A DNA stretch of 64,000 nt from Lentibacillus siamensis (GCF_039522605.1 NZ_BAAADS010000025.1:1-64000); one strand, 5' to 3'; numbered from the stretch's first letter, positions 15,337 to 23,167 are shown. The notes: a model not told the origin generated them from the sequence alone. Numbers and translations: made by a program.

Positions 15337-15406
15337 CTTCAATCATCGGGCGCACTTCCGGAATAAAGTGCTGCTTCCAAATTCCCATTGTAGGACCAAT
15401 ATTCAA
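15337..15406 (+). repeat. Array repeat copy 14
   Basis: CTTCAATCATCGGGCGCACTT, CCGGAATA, AAGTGCTGC: stem arms GCACTT and AAGTGC. A distal box TAGGACCAATATT replaces GGCCAGATT. Confidence 0.7.
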
Positions 15407-15493
15407 GATATATCTTTACCATATCGATATTCCACTTCAAATGTTGTATAATAAGTATAGGGTTCATTCAGAATATCCTCGAGGAGGGTTAAA

Positions 15494-15745
15494 ATGAGGA
15501 AGATTGAAGGTCAAATGGCAGAAGTGATGAAAGAAATCATTTCTGACGATGATCCGGTTGTTGAAATTGAAGGAAAAGAGTACTACCTTTCTGTAATGGA
15601 GAAACCGGAAACAACGGTCGCTAACGATGTGGAAGCTGATCCAGAATTAAAACAAAAATTGCTTCAAGCGAAAACGGATATATTGAACGGCAAAACCTAC
15701 ACAACAGAGGAAGTAGTTGAAATGATTGATCAGGGAGAACTATAA
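15494..15745 (+). CDS. Antitoxin-like protein of a type II TA pair
   Basis: 83 residues, acidic, start after GGAGGG. A short N-terminal beta-strand part (PVVEIEGKEYYLSVMEK) is followed by helices (ADPELKQKLLQAKTDILNGK, EEVVEMIDQGEL), a common layout of RelB/Phd-like antitoxins. The inference rests mainly on the gene that follows with no gap, a broken RelE-like toxin. TATAAT at about 15447 could be its -10 box. Confidence 0.5.
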   Translation: MRKIEGQMAEVMKEIISDDDPVVEIEGKEYYLSVMEKPETTVANDVEADPELKQKLLQAKTDILNGKTYTTEEVVEMIDQGEL

Positions 15746-16018
15746 ATGAAGTTGGAATGGGCCGAGCAAGCATTAGAAGGTTTTCGCAATATACGTAGCC
15801 AGCATTATACACAGTTGAGACTGCAGAATATTAAAAACGCTTGCTCAAAAATATTCAAGAAAAAATCTCTCTTCTTGGTACAAGTATTCCAGTAAAAGGT
15901 GTTGAATGGAAAGGCAGTTATAAAATCATCATTGATAAGTTTATTGTCTACTGAAAAGCGAGACATCTGTTATATAGAATACTTCAAGCATTCAAGTCAG
16001 AATAAATTTAATTTATAA
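15746..16018 (+). pseudogene. Broken RelE/ParE-like toxin
   Basis: Starts directly after the antitoxin stop: MKLEWAEQALEGFRNIRSQHYT, then frameshifts near 15825. In other frames it continues as GTSIPVKGVEWKGSYKIII, DKFIVY and, after a second shift near 15950, RDICYIEYFKHSSQNKFNL to a TAA at 16016. The order matches RelE-superfamily mRNA interferases, including a C-terminal YFKHSSQN-like motif. At least two frameshifts make it non-functional. Confidence 0.65.
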
Positions 16019-16022
16019 CAAT

Positions 16023-16056
16023 AGGACGCAAAAACTAAATAAATGCGTCCTTTTTT
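16023..16056 (+). terminator. Terminator after the TA locus
   Basis: AGGACGCA (16023-16030) and TGCGTCC (16044-16050) form a stem followed by TTTTTT. Confidence 0.85.
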
Positions 16057-16087
16057 ATATAAGGTGAACATAAAAAGGATATTTCAT

Positions 16088-16157
16088 TGTTCCGTAATCG
16101 GGCGCTGTTCTGGAATAAGATGTGCGTTACAATTGTCATTGTAGGGCCTTATTCTGC
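16088..16157 (+). repeat. Array repeat copy 15
   Basis: TTGTTCCGTAATCGGGCGCT, GTTCTGGAATAAG, ATGTGCG; distal box TAGGGCCTTATT. Its translation produces a false 29-codon extension of the next gene. Confidence 0.75.
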
Positions 16158-16173
16158 AGTTGGGAGTTTGTAT

Positions 16174-16710
16174 ATGAATTTTATTATTAGACAAGAACAA
16201 AAAAGTGACTATGTATTAACTGAGAAGGTTGTAGAAATTGCATTTGCTTCTGCAGAACAAAGTGATCAAAATGAGCATAAGTTAGTTTCGCGAATCAGGC
16301 AATCAGAAGCATTCATTCCCGAGTTATCGCTAGTGGCTGTTAGTAAGGATAATGATAAGATATTAGGACATATACTTTTATCTAATATTTTAATTAATGA
16401 TGGCAATCAAAAGGCAGATTCATTGGCGCTTGCACCTGTTTCTGTTTTACCTGATTGTCAAAATAAAGGTATAGGTAGGACCTTAATACAAAAGGCATTA
16501 GAAAAGGCAAAGAAACTTGGATTTCAGTCTGTTATTGTGCTAGGTCATCCGGATTATTATCCGAAATTTGGTTTTAGGAAGTCATCTCAATGGCAAATTA
16601 AAGCACCATTTGAAGTGCCTGAAGAAGCATTAATGGCTATTGAATTACAGGAAGCTTCTCTTAATAATGTTTCTGGTGTAATAGAGTATCCAAGTGTTTT
16701 TTTTGAATAA
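16174..16710 (+). CDS. GNAT N-acetyltransferase (YhbS-like)
   Basis: 178 residues of the GCN5-related fold. The acetyl-CoA motif is SVLPDCQNKGIGRTLIQKALE (about 90-110), followed by VIVLGHPDYYPKFGFRKSS, the typical YhbS-type motif B. Predicted to acetylate a small molecule or protein; the substrate is unknown. I chose the ATG at 16174 (TGGGAG upstream) because the earlier codons from 16087 translate repeat copy 15. Confidence 0.82.
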   Translation: MNFIIRQEQKSDYVLTEKVVEIAFASAEQSDQNEHKLVSRIRQSEAFIPELSLVAVSKDNDKILGHILLSNILINDGNQKADSLALAPVSVLPDCQNKGIGRTLIQKALEKAKKLGFQSVIVLGHPDYYPKFGFRKSSQWQIKAPFEVPEEALMAIELQEASLNNVSGVIEYPSVFFE

Positions 16711-16713
16711 GGT

Positions 16714-16775
16714 TTTCCATTATCGGGCGCAAGAACCGAATAAGTTTCCTTGATTTGTTTGGCCAGATTGTGGTG
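16714..16775 (+). repeat. Array repeat copy 16
   Basis: TTTTCCATTATCGGGCGCAAG, AACCGAATAAG, TTTCC, then TTTGGCCAGATTGTGG. One of the best full-length copies, 3 bases after a stop codon. Confidence 0.8.
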
Positions 16776-16864
16776 TAACAAAAGTCCATTTAAATAATAT
16801 TTGAGTAAAAAACACAATTCTTCTGTATCTGGAACGCAATAATGGGATGAAAGGTCGGGTATTT

Positions 16865-17752
16865 ATGAATAGTTATTTTCCCAGAACAGGGAAGCTAATT
16901 GGCGTTATAAGTATTCTTGTCATTTTACTATCATCCCTTTGGCTAATATGGATTGGGGAAACAAATATACGTTATAGTGGGGATCATAAGGGAACAATGC
17001 CCCTTTGGAACAAGTGGATACCTATAATTGTCGGTATACTCCTCATCCGATTCTTACCGTTTCAACGTAATAAATACAATCCCCTTCAACATTTTGATCC
17101 AAAGAGTATCATAATCCAAATCGTTGTCTTAATCTTGTGTGGATCTCTTTTCACGATTGGCCTTCTCTTTGTGAACTTTCAAGGTATGGCGTTCCAATTG
17201 TGGTTTATGATATCCAAAATAACTTTATTATTGTTCACTCCACTAATACTTTTTTTGTTTTATCGAAGTAACCCCAAACAACAGCAATCAAAACCTATAA
17301 AATCAACAGTGAGTATTAAATGGTATTGGCCGTTTATTGTCATTATAATATGGGTTTACCTTAACTTCTTTTCGGTATTTTCTACACCCTTTGTTTCAAT
17401 GGGTATAACTGATCCAGCGATGTTAATCGTCACTTTACTCGTAGGTTTTCTTATTAATAGTCTACTCGAAGAGCTCTTTTATAGAGTTTGGTTGCAAACA
17501 CGTCTGGAATTAATACTAGGTACTTGGCCGGCAATTCTTCTTACATCACTCTTATGGGCGAGCTGGCATATTGCGGTACATGGATCTGGTCAATGGAATG
17601 TTGATATGGCAACGGTTATTACAAACCATGGAATCGTAGGACTATTTTTGGGGTATTTGTGGGCACGTTATCGCAGTGTGTGGGTGATTATTATTGTCCA
17701 TGGATTAATAAATGCGCATCCACAGCAACTACTTGAGATTCTATTCAATTAA
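16865..17752 (+). CDS. CPBP family intramembrane metalloprotease
   Basis: About 295 residues with seven or eight membrane segments. The CAAX-protease/bacteriocin-processing (Abi) motifs are present: EELFYRVWLQ (EExxxR) near residue 200 and SLLWASWHIAVH near 225, then a final histidine region IIIVHGLINAHP. Members process proteins or provide bacteriocin immunity; the role here is unknown. I chose the ATG at 16865 with AAAGGT 9 bases upstream; ATG 16847 is possible. A single gene between repeat copies 16 and 17. Confidence 0.82.
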   Translation: MNSYFPRTGKLIGVISILVILLSSLWLIWIGETNIRYSGDHKGTMPLWNKWIPIIVGILLIRFLPFQRNKYNPLQHFDPKSIIIQIVVLILCGSLFTIGLLFVNFQGMAFQLWFMISKITLLLFTPLILFLFYRSNPKQQQSKPIKSTVSIKWYWPFIVIIIWVYLNFFSVFSTPFVSMGITDPAMLIVTLLVGFLINSLLEELFYRVWLQTRLELILGTWPAILLTSLLWASWHIAVHGSGQWNVDMATVITNHGIVGLFLGYLWARYRSVWVIIIVHGLINAHPQQLLEILFN

Positions 17753-17786
17753 ATGTGCTTAGTTCAAAAAGGAAGGTTAGTAACCG

Positions 17787-17862
17787 TTATTGCATTATAG
17801 GGCCCCTATCTGGAATAAGGATAGGCGTCTTGACTTGGCGGAAACAGGCCAGGTTGCACCTG
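17787..17862 (+). repeat. Array repeat copy 17
   Basis: CCGTTATTGCATTATAGGGCC, CCTATCTGGAATAAGG, ATAGGCGTC: CCTATC pairs with GATAGG around the loop. Distal box CAGGCCAGGTTG. Confidence 0.8.
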
Positions 17863-17937
17863 CTAAAATAATGAAAGGTTTAGAAGGATAATCTTTAAAT
17901 GAAGTTGCAATTTTAAGGTTCATAAATTATAATTAAT

Positions 17938-17955
17938 AAAACGATCGGTCAGTTT
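17938..17955 (+). promoter_or_regulatory. TetR operator upstream of tetR gene
   Basis: AAAACGATCGGTCAGTTT is an imperfect palindrome 44 bases before the regulator start. It shares CGGTCAGTTT with the site before the downstream GNAT gene. Likely autoregulatory operator. Confidence 0.7.
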
Positions 17956-17989
17956 ATTAATATAAAACAAGAATGATGAGGTAATCACT

Positions 17990-18586
17990 ATGGCGAGACC
18001 TGTTGGCCAAGGCGAAAAAACGAAAAAACACATTGCAGAAAAAGCCAAAGTTCTTTTTGAACAAAAGGGTTATGCTGCTACTTCCATGGAAGAAATCCGT
18101 GAATTCACAGAAATTAGCAAAGGCAGCATTTATTATCACTTTAAAAGCAAAGAAGAATTATTTTTATACACTGTTGAAACAGCCAATAAATCCTGGATGC
18201 AAGAATGGGAAGCTCAAGCTAATCAAGTTATAACTGCTACAGAGAAATTATACTTGCTCGCCCAATACTATGCTTCGGATATGCAAAATCCACTGTCTAA
18301 AACCGTTCCAGAGTATATGGGCATGGAGAACATCGAAGATATGGTGAAAGAAAAGATTATCAATCTACTTCAGCCTGAATATGATGTATTTTATCAGATC
18401 ATCGAGGAAGGCATACGTGATAAAGAGTTTGTAAGTAATAAAACGGTTGATGATTTAGCTTATATTCTTTATAGTACACTCACTGGTATGAGTGTTACAC
18501 AATTCCTTGGTTACGATGAGGAAAAGTTTTATCTTCTTTACGAAAATGCGATTGATGTTTTTTTGAATGGGATATCTAAAAAGTAA
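17990..18586 (+). CDS. TetR/AcrR family regulator
   Basis: 198 residues. The N-terminal helix-turn-helix (about 12-58: TKKHIAEKAKVLFEQKGY, ISKGSIYYHFKSKEELF) is a textbook TetR domain. The C-terminal ligand domain resembles the YfiR-type subgroup. The same palindrome occurs upstream of itself and of the next gene, so it probably represses both. The inducer is unknown. Confidence 0.9.
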   Translation: MARPVGQGEKTKKHIAEKAKVLFEQKGYAATSMEEIREFTEISKGSIYYHFKSKEELFLYTVETANKSWMQEWEAQANQVITATEKLYLLAQYYASDMQNPLSKTVPEYMGMENIEDMVKEKIINLLQPEYDVFYQIIEEGIRDKEFVSNKTVDDLAYILYSTLTGMSVTQFLGYDEEKFYLLYENAIDVFLNGISKK

Positions 18587-18608
18587 ACCCCTACTCAAGG
18601 GGTTTTTA
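18585..18608 (+). terminator. Terminator after tetR
   Basis: AACCCC and GGGGTT stem with a 7-base loop and TTT tail. Compact terminator between the regulator and the GNAT gene, supporting separate promoters. Confidence 0.75.
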
Positions 18609-18621
18609 AACACAAGTTTAT

Positions 18622-18639
18622 AAACTGTACGGTCAGTTT
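18622..18639 (+). promoter_or_regulatory. TetR operator upstream of GNAT gene
   Basis: AAACTGTACGGTCAGTTT: near-perfect palindrome (AAACTG...CAGTTT), 19 bases before the next ATG and matching the site upstream of tetR. Confidence 0.75.
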
Positions 18640-18658
18640 AATATCAGGGGGAAGTTAA

Positions 18659-19261
18659 ATGGAAAGCTATGAAATTAGAGTAAGGCCAATGAAAGGGTTT
18701 AAAAGAGTTGTATCTCATGAGGTAGCAGCCGTTTTTGTTAATGGATACGAGAAAAACTTAGCGTTTCTCTCAAACAATCGAGAAAAGTTAATTGAAGCGT
18801 TTCAGAAAATGATTTGTCCAGATGTTTTTTATTTTGCCACTTTAGAAGGAGAACTTGTTGGGATTTTGGCTTGTTCCAATAACCAGAATCGAGCATTGGC
18901 AATTGATAAGACAATTTTGAGAGACTACTTTGGCTATGTGAAAGGGAGTATAGCTTATCATTTTATGAAAGATGAGTTTAATAAAAAATTGGCATGCCAA
19001 GATGACACAGGTTATATTGAATGTGTTGCCACTGCAGTTAAATCGAGAGGTAAAGGGGTTTCAACTGCTCTTGTGAGTTACGTCTTGGAGAAGGAGGATT
19101 ATCATCGGTATTTTCTGGAAGTTGTGGATACAAATGAGGTTGCTTATCGAATATATACAAAATTGGGTTTTAAAGAGTTCAAGCGAAAAAAGGAAAGTTT
19201 TTCAAAGATAAAAGGATTTAAGCATAGAATTTATATGGAATTGTATGTCTCCAATAAGTAA
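18659..19261 (+). CDS. GNAT family N-acetyltransferase
   Basis: 200 residues with the acetyl-CoA loop SRGKGVSTALVSYVLE near 122-137, preceded by YIECVATAVK and followed by FLEVVDTNEVAYRIYTKLGF, the usual GNAT motif A/B arrangement. It starts at 18659 after GGGGGAAG. It is probably controlled by the adjacent TetR protein, since a shared operator lies right before it. The substrate could be a toxic amine or drug that also acts as inducer; this is inference. Confidence 0.85.
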   Translation: MESYEIRVRPMKGFKRVVSHEVAAVFVNGYEKNLAFLSNNREKLIEAFQKMICPDVFYFATLEGELVGILACSNNQNRALAIDKTILRDYFGYVKGSIAYHFMKDEFNKKLACQDDTGYIECVATAVKSRGKGVSTALVSYVLEKEDYHRYFLEVVDTNEVAYRIYTKLGFKEFKRKKESFSKIKGFKHRIYMELYVSNK

Positions 19262-19279
19262 ATAGGAAAGAATTTAAAT

Positions 19280-19409
19280 ATGGCATTTAATCAGTATTTC
19301 TTTTTTTGCTTATTTTGGTAAAGGGGCTACGGGAATTTTACTTTCCTTATCATTCATATTTCTTGCAGCGTTTTTTAGTAAGCCCAGATTTAATAAAAAA
19401 GACCAGTAA
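19280..19409 (+). pseudogene. Frameshifted small membrane protein remnant
   Basis: ATG at 19280 reads MAFNQYFFF and shifts in a run of T; the adjoining frame reads AYFGKGATGILLSLSFIFL and AAFFSKPRFNKKDQ to a TAA at 19407. One membrane segment, about 42 residues if repaired. Family unknown. Confidence 0.4.
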
Positions 19410-19431
19410 AGCAATTTGACAGGTTTAAGCA

Positions 19432-19479
19432 ATACGATCGGGCGCTATCTCTGAATAAAGGGTAGGCGCTCTTTTTTCT
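19432..19479 (+). repeat. Array repeat copy 18
   Basis: CAATACGATCGGGCGCTATC, TCTGAATAAAGG, GTAGGCGCTCTTTTTT. The stem GGGCGCTA/TAGGCGCTC plus T run also makes a good terminator. Confidence 0.8.
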
Positions 19480-19480
19480 G

Positions 19481-19515
19481 TTTAGGGTCATTTTGCGGAA
19501 TAAGCAGGATTCTTC
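19481..19515 (+). repeat. Array repeat copy 19, tandem to copy 18
   Basis: TTTAGGGTCATTTTGCG, GAATAAGCAGGATTC: a second, eroded copy directly behind copy 18 with no gene between them. A short open frame (19511-19637, ...FVVMPEQHAANDF) follows and looks like a C-terminal remnant. Confidence 0.45.
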
Positions 19516-19683
19516 TAAGGGTTGTCGAAGTAGTATTTATACCTGTTCTTTTTTTGCATCAAACAGTTTATTTTCATCGGAAGGTAATTAGATGGTTTGT
19601 AGTTATGCCGGAACAACACGCCGCAAATGATTTTTGACCAAAGGGATTATTTATTAAAGGGATTAAATTGGAGGGAATAGAAA

Positions 19684-20172
19684 ATGGATGTAAGGACACT
19701 TTTGTTACAACAATGGGCAAGTTGCTTAGATGAAGAAGACTGGTTTCCGCCACTTGAAAAAGTACTAGAGAATATTACTTTGGAACAGGCAATTTGGAAA
19801 CCAGTTGAGGGGGCACATTCCATTTGGGAATTAGTTTGTCATTTGCTTTTCTTTGAAAAGAGAATTCTGTTACGCTTTCTTGGTGAAACAGAAAATGAAC
19901 CAAAGGCAGAAAATAATGACGCTACATATCGATTACCAACTGAGACCTTTCGAAATTGGAAGGAAACAAAACAAGAATACTTTTCTGTTCATCGTGAACT
20001 TGAAAAAATACTAGCGAAATCAGATATAGAAGATTTGTATAGACCGATTCCTGATGACAATCCATTAGTGCTTGAACTGAAAAGTTTAGCAATGCACGAC
20101 GCATATCATATTGGGCAAATTGTATTCCTAAGTAAAATGCAAGGAGCTTGGCCAGGGAAACGCAGCTTCTAA
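19684..20172 (+). CDS. DinB family protein
   Basis: 162 residues of the DinB/YfiT four-helix bundle. The metal-binding histidine triad is visible: H53 (ELVCHLLFFEKR), H138 and H142 (MHDAYHIGQIV). Family members include thiol-dependent transferases (bacillithiol S-transferase type) and proteins of unknown function. GGAGGG lies upstream of the ATG. A lone gene between repeats 18/19 and 20. Confidence 0.88.
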   Translation: MDVRTLLLQQWASCLDEEDWFPPLEKVLENITLEQAIWKPVEGAHSIWELVCHLLFFEKRILLRFLGETENEPKAENNDATYRLPTETFRNWKETKQEYFSVHRELEKILAKSDIEDLYRPIPDDNPLVLELKSLAMHDAYHIGQIVFLSKMQGAWPGKRSF

Positions 20173-20196
20173 AAAAGCCTCTTTAGCTTTACAGTT

Positions 20197-20247
20197 ATTC
20201 CTTCATAGTGCGCTTTAACCGCATAACACAATATTTTTGAAGGCTTA
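20197..20247 (+). repeat. Array repeat copy 20, degenerate
   Basis: TTATTCCTTCATAGTGCGC, TTTAACCGCATAACAC; loop and left arm recognisable, right arm lost. Confidence 0.4.
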
Positions 20248-20388
20248 TTGATTTAACAGGAAAAACGTTTAACAGAGGGGTGTAATAAATAGGAGTATTT
20301 TTTCAAGACTAAGGGATAAGTATAAAACCAATGAGAATAATTAGGATAACAATCGCAATATTATCGGTGTAATGAAAAACGGAACAAA

Positions 20389-20598
20389 ATGATATTCAAT
20401 GATGTATTAAAGGAACTTGAGAATAATGCGTATCCAATTATATTGACAGAGCGGATTGAACATGTGCATTAATTGGAGAAGTCATTTGAAGGATTTGCTA
20501 AAAATATAATCGTATTAACAGGTAAGCTGAGTAAGCAGGAAAAGAAAGACCGTTTAAAGCTTCTGGAAAGCCTTGTGTACAAACGTGAAAAGCAGTAA
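20389..20598 (+). pseudogene. Fragment of a DEAD/DEAH helicase C-terminal domain
   Basis: From about 20389 the frame reads MIFNDVLKELENNAYPIILT and ERIEHVH, a TAA at 20470-20472 in place of a Gln-like codon, then LEKSFEGFAKNIIVLTGKLS and KQEKKDRLKLLESL. PIILTERxEH and the following FAKNIIVLTG match the second RecA domain of large superfamily 2 helicases of mobile-element or defence type. Only about 65 codons remain, with no Walker motifs. Confidence 0.5.
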
Positions 20599-20657
20599 AG
20601 GGCGCTTATCTCCAATAAGAATTAGTGTCAATATCGCATTATTTGGCCAGATTACTG
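20597..20657 (+). repeat. Array repeat copy 21
   Basis: AAAGGGCGCTTATC, TCCAATAAGAATTAGTGTC, then ATTTGGCCAGATTACTG: full-length copy with distal box. The preceding TAA lies at its edge. Confidence 0.75.
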
Positions 20658-20752
20658 AATATATAGGATCTATTCGTTAACAGTTATTAACCACTTTACA
20701 GGAACATTTGTTCTGATATACTTAAGACATACTGTATAAAGGGGTGTATGAA

Positions 20753-21718
20753 ATGAATGATGGTGAAATGAAAGCTGCCGTACTTCAGAGATTCGGGGAT
20801 GCTGAAGAGCTTGTATTACAGAATATCTCTGTCCCTGCGATTGGATCTAATGATGTGCTTATACAAGTTGATTGTGCTGGGTTGGGAGAATGGGATGTCT
20901 TTGAACGAGAAGGCGGATATGCAGAAATGCTCGGATTAGAGTCTGTTTTTCCCTATGTATTAGGTTCTGAAGGCGCTGGTACTGTTGTTGCTGTTGGAGA
21001 AAAAGTTAGTGAGTTTACTATCGGGGACAAAGTGTGCGGTGTTGGATTTCTCAATGCAAAAGGCGGTTTTTATGCAGAATATGTTGCTCTAAATTCGAAT
21101 TATGTATCTCCATTATCAGATCATTTAACACTTCAGAAAGCTAGCTCGATTTCCGGAGTTGGTCTAACAGCTTTGCGAGGACTTGAGGATGTGTTGAAGA
21201 TCAAACAAAGTGAATCTGTAATGATCTTCGGTGCTAGTGGTGGAGTAGGACACTTAGCCGTACAATTAGCAAAAAGTATGGGGGCTCGAGTTTTTGCGGT
21301 GGCCTCTGGTCAAGATGGTGTCTCTATGGTTAAGGGACTAGGTATTGATGTCGTAATAGATGGTCGAGAAGATAATCTTTTATTAGAAGCTCATTCGTTT
21401 GCACCAGAAGGATTTGATGCTGCACTTTTCACTGCTGGTGGCGAATCTACTCAAAAAGCAATTGAATGTGTTCACAAGGACGGTCGCATTGCTTTCCCAA
21501 ATGGGATAGACCCAGTACCACAGGTGGGAACAGACATTATGTCTATTGGGTACAATGGGGATCCAGATTCAGAAATAATACAAAGACTCAATCGTTACAT
21601 TGATTTAAATCAAATAACAGTCAATGTAGATCGATCATTTTCCCTTGAAGATTGTCATGAGGCTCATATTAAACTGAATAACCATTATTTAGGGAAACTT
21701 TGTCTGAAGGTCCGTTAA
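20753..21718 (+). CDS. Zinc-type alcohol dehydrogenase / quinone oxidoreductase
   Basis: 321 residues of the medium-chain dehydrogenase/reductase superfamily. N-terminal GroES-like domain (VLGSEGAGTVVAVGEKVSEF about 66-86), then a Rossmann domain with IFGASGGVGHLAVQLAK (about 156-172). It lacks the cysteine set of a structural zinc site and looks like the zinc-free quinone oxidoreductase subgroup using NADPH. I chose the ATG at 20753 (GGGGTG 6 bases upstream) over the GTG at 20744. Single gene between repeats 21 and 22. Confidence 0.85.
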   Translation: MNDGEMKAAVLQRFGDAEELVLQNISVPAIGSNDVLIQVDCAGLGEWDVFEREGGYAEMLGLESVFPYVLGSEGAGTVVAVGEKVSEFTIGDKVCGVGFLNAKGGFYAEYVALNSNYVSPLSDHLTLQKASSISGVGLTALRGLEDVLKIKQSESVMIFGASGGVGHLAVQLAKSMGARVFAVASGQDGVSMVKGLGIDVVIDGREDNLLLEAHSFAPEGFDAALFTAGGESTQKAIECVHKDGRIAFPNGIDPVPQVGTDIMSIGYNGDPDSEIIQRLNRYIDLNQITVNVDRSFSLEDCHEAHIKLNNHYLGKLCLKVR

Positions 21719-21855
21719 ACTTTATGGCGCTAACTCGGTGATACTCAATTATAGCGCTACATAAAGAAAACGCCCATTTTGTATTACGCGTTAGGCGGGG
21801 GCAGTTTCGTTTATTCAAATGAAAAAAAGAGTGTGCCAAAAATATATTGGTTATT

Positions 21856-21915
21856 ATATGGCGCCTATCTGGAATAGGAGGCGCCTTTCCTATGTATATG
21901 GGCCACATTGAATTA
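21856..21915 (+). repeat. Array repeat copy 22, perfect hairpin
   Basis: ATATGGCGCCTATCTGGAATA and GGAGGCGCCTTTCC: GGCGCCT pairs perfectly with AGGCGCC. Distal box GGGCCACATTG. Confidence 0.8.
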
Positions 21916-22055
21916 GACGTTTACATAAAATTCGATTTCAGTAACTTTTTATACCGAGTAGTGAAAATAAGTGACACTAAATTAATGAGTAATTCCGATG
22001 GTTCACCAAAATGTAAAAAACCATACTACTAAAAGGTTTTCAGTAAACAATTTTT

Positions 22056-22110
22056 TTGCCAGATAACTGTTCATCAAACGGGCACAATTCGTTCTATCAT
22101 TAGTAAGATT
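22056..22110 (+). repeat. Array repeat copy 23, last of the main array
   Basis: TTGCCAGATAACTG (distal box of a lost copy) followed by TCATCAAACGGGCACAATTC, GTTCTATCATTAGTAAG. Marks the right end of the array. Confidence 0.5.
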
Positions 22111-22208
22111 CTATAAAATTTTTGGTGCGGTAAAAATGAAAGTACTTTACAAATCTCATTTTAATGGTTACAGTAAAGATACCTAATAATTCTAGGTAGG
22201 TGAAAGAC

Positions 22209-22541
22209 ATGTTCAACCGGGAACTTATTAAAGGGAGCACATCCCTTTTAATTTTGCAGTTGCTTAACGAACGGGATATGTATGGATATGAACTAGTGAA
22301 AGAGATGGATCAACGTAGTGACCACAATTTCCAAATTAAGGAAGGGACCCTGTATCCAGCACTTCACAAACTGGAGAAGCAGGAATATATTGTGTTTTAC
22401 TGGCAGAATCCGGAAAAAGGGCCAGCTAGGAAATACTACCACATTACGGAGCAAGGTAAGGAAATTCTCGGGGAGCGAACCAGTGAATGGCATCGTTATG
22501 TTCAGGTTATGAACAATCTAATCCGGGGAAATGAATCGTGA
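22209..22541 (+). CDS. PadR family transcriptional regulator
   Basis: About 110 residues with the PadR winged-helix domain: LLILQLLNERDMYGYELVKEM, then IKEGTLYPALHKLEKQEYI and ARKYYHITEQGKEIL. I chose the ATG at 22209 with AGGTGAAAGAC upstream. Four-base overlap with the next gene, a HAAS/DUF1700-type membrane protein, the standard pairing in which PadR controls membrane or envelope genes. Confidence 0.92.
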   Translation: MFNRELIKGSTSLLILQLLNERDMYGYELVKEMDQRSDHNFQIKEGTLYPALHKLEKQEYIVFYWQNPEKGPARKYYHITEQGKEILGERTSEWHRYVQVMNNLIRGNES

Positions 22542-23167
22542 CCGACCAGGTTGAAAAGTTCCTCTCAAGGCTTGAGACATTACTTGGAAATCATCCGGAT
22601 AAAAATAAAATCATGGAGGATTACCGCCTGCATGTTGAAGAGCTGCTATACGAGGAATCGATTGATCCGGAAAAAATATATGATGAACTCATACAGCGGA
22701 TAGGCTCACCGCGGGAAATAGCCCGTCAATGGCGCAAAGAAACAGTTACTCCGGGCAGGGTGCAATTGCTATTTATTTTGTTGAATATTGGTATTTTTGC
22801 CGGGGGGATCGCACTTACCCTAATCTATAACTACTTTAACTGGGGATGGGTAGAGACGCTGTGGACCAGACTTACAACGATTCCATTTATTATAATGGCA
22901 GGCTATATTATGTTCTGGGGATTGCTTGGCTATGAGATTGGAAAGGAATTTGGTGCCGGCGGGAGAAAGCTTTTACGGCGCACGTTCCTCATCTCGATCG
23001 TACCGAATTTATTGTTTATGTACTTGGTTTTGTTTAAAATAGTGCCGCATGAATGGTTTGATCCATTGCTCAGCTTTCCGTTCATTATTGTTTGTATTGT
23101 TTTTACCGGATTCCTCTATCCTGTATGTCTGGCGGGTTTTCGCTGGGGAAGAAGAGCGTCTGTATAA
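22538..23167 (+). CDS. HAAS/DUF1700-type membrane protein
   Basis: 209 residues. The N-terminal 70 residues (FLSRLETLLGNHPDKNKIME, GSPREIARQWRKE) are a HAAS signalling domain as in DUF1700 proteins; four membrane segments follow. Such proteins are co-transcribed with PadR regulators and are thought to link membrane state to regulation. No extracellular adhesin-like DUF4097 partner is present here. Confidence 0.75.
   Translation: MTDQVEKFLSRLETLLGNHPDKNKIMEDYRLHVEELLYEESIDPEKIYDELIQRIGSPREIARQWRKETVTPGRVQLLFILLNIGIFAGGIALTLIYNYFNWGWVETLWTRLTTIPFIIMAGYIMFWGLLGYEIGKEFGAGGRKLLRRTFLISIVPNLLFMYLVLFKIVPHEWFDPLLSFPFIIVCIVFTGFLYPVCLAGFRWGRRASV

Larger units (their letters stand above)
21719..22208. 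other. Intergenic stretch with repeat copies and no gene
   Basis: About 490 bases. Holds a short inverted repeat (GCGCTA/TAGCGC, 21726-21756), repeat copies 22 and 23, and nothing coding that I can support between them. A 61-codon frame at 21847 mainly translates repeat copy 22. Confidence 0.5.

Noticed and set aside
21847..22032. 61-codon open frame
   Set aside because: It mainly translates repeat copy 22 and has no protein-like features.
3748..22110. Classical integron with attC sites
   Set aside because: No IntI-type integrase is visible and the repeats lack the RYYYAAC/GTTRRRY core pair of attC, so I describe the region only as cassette-array-like.
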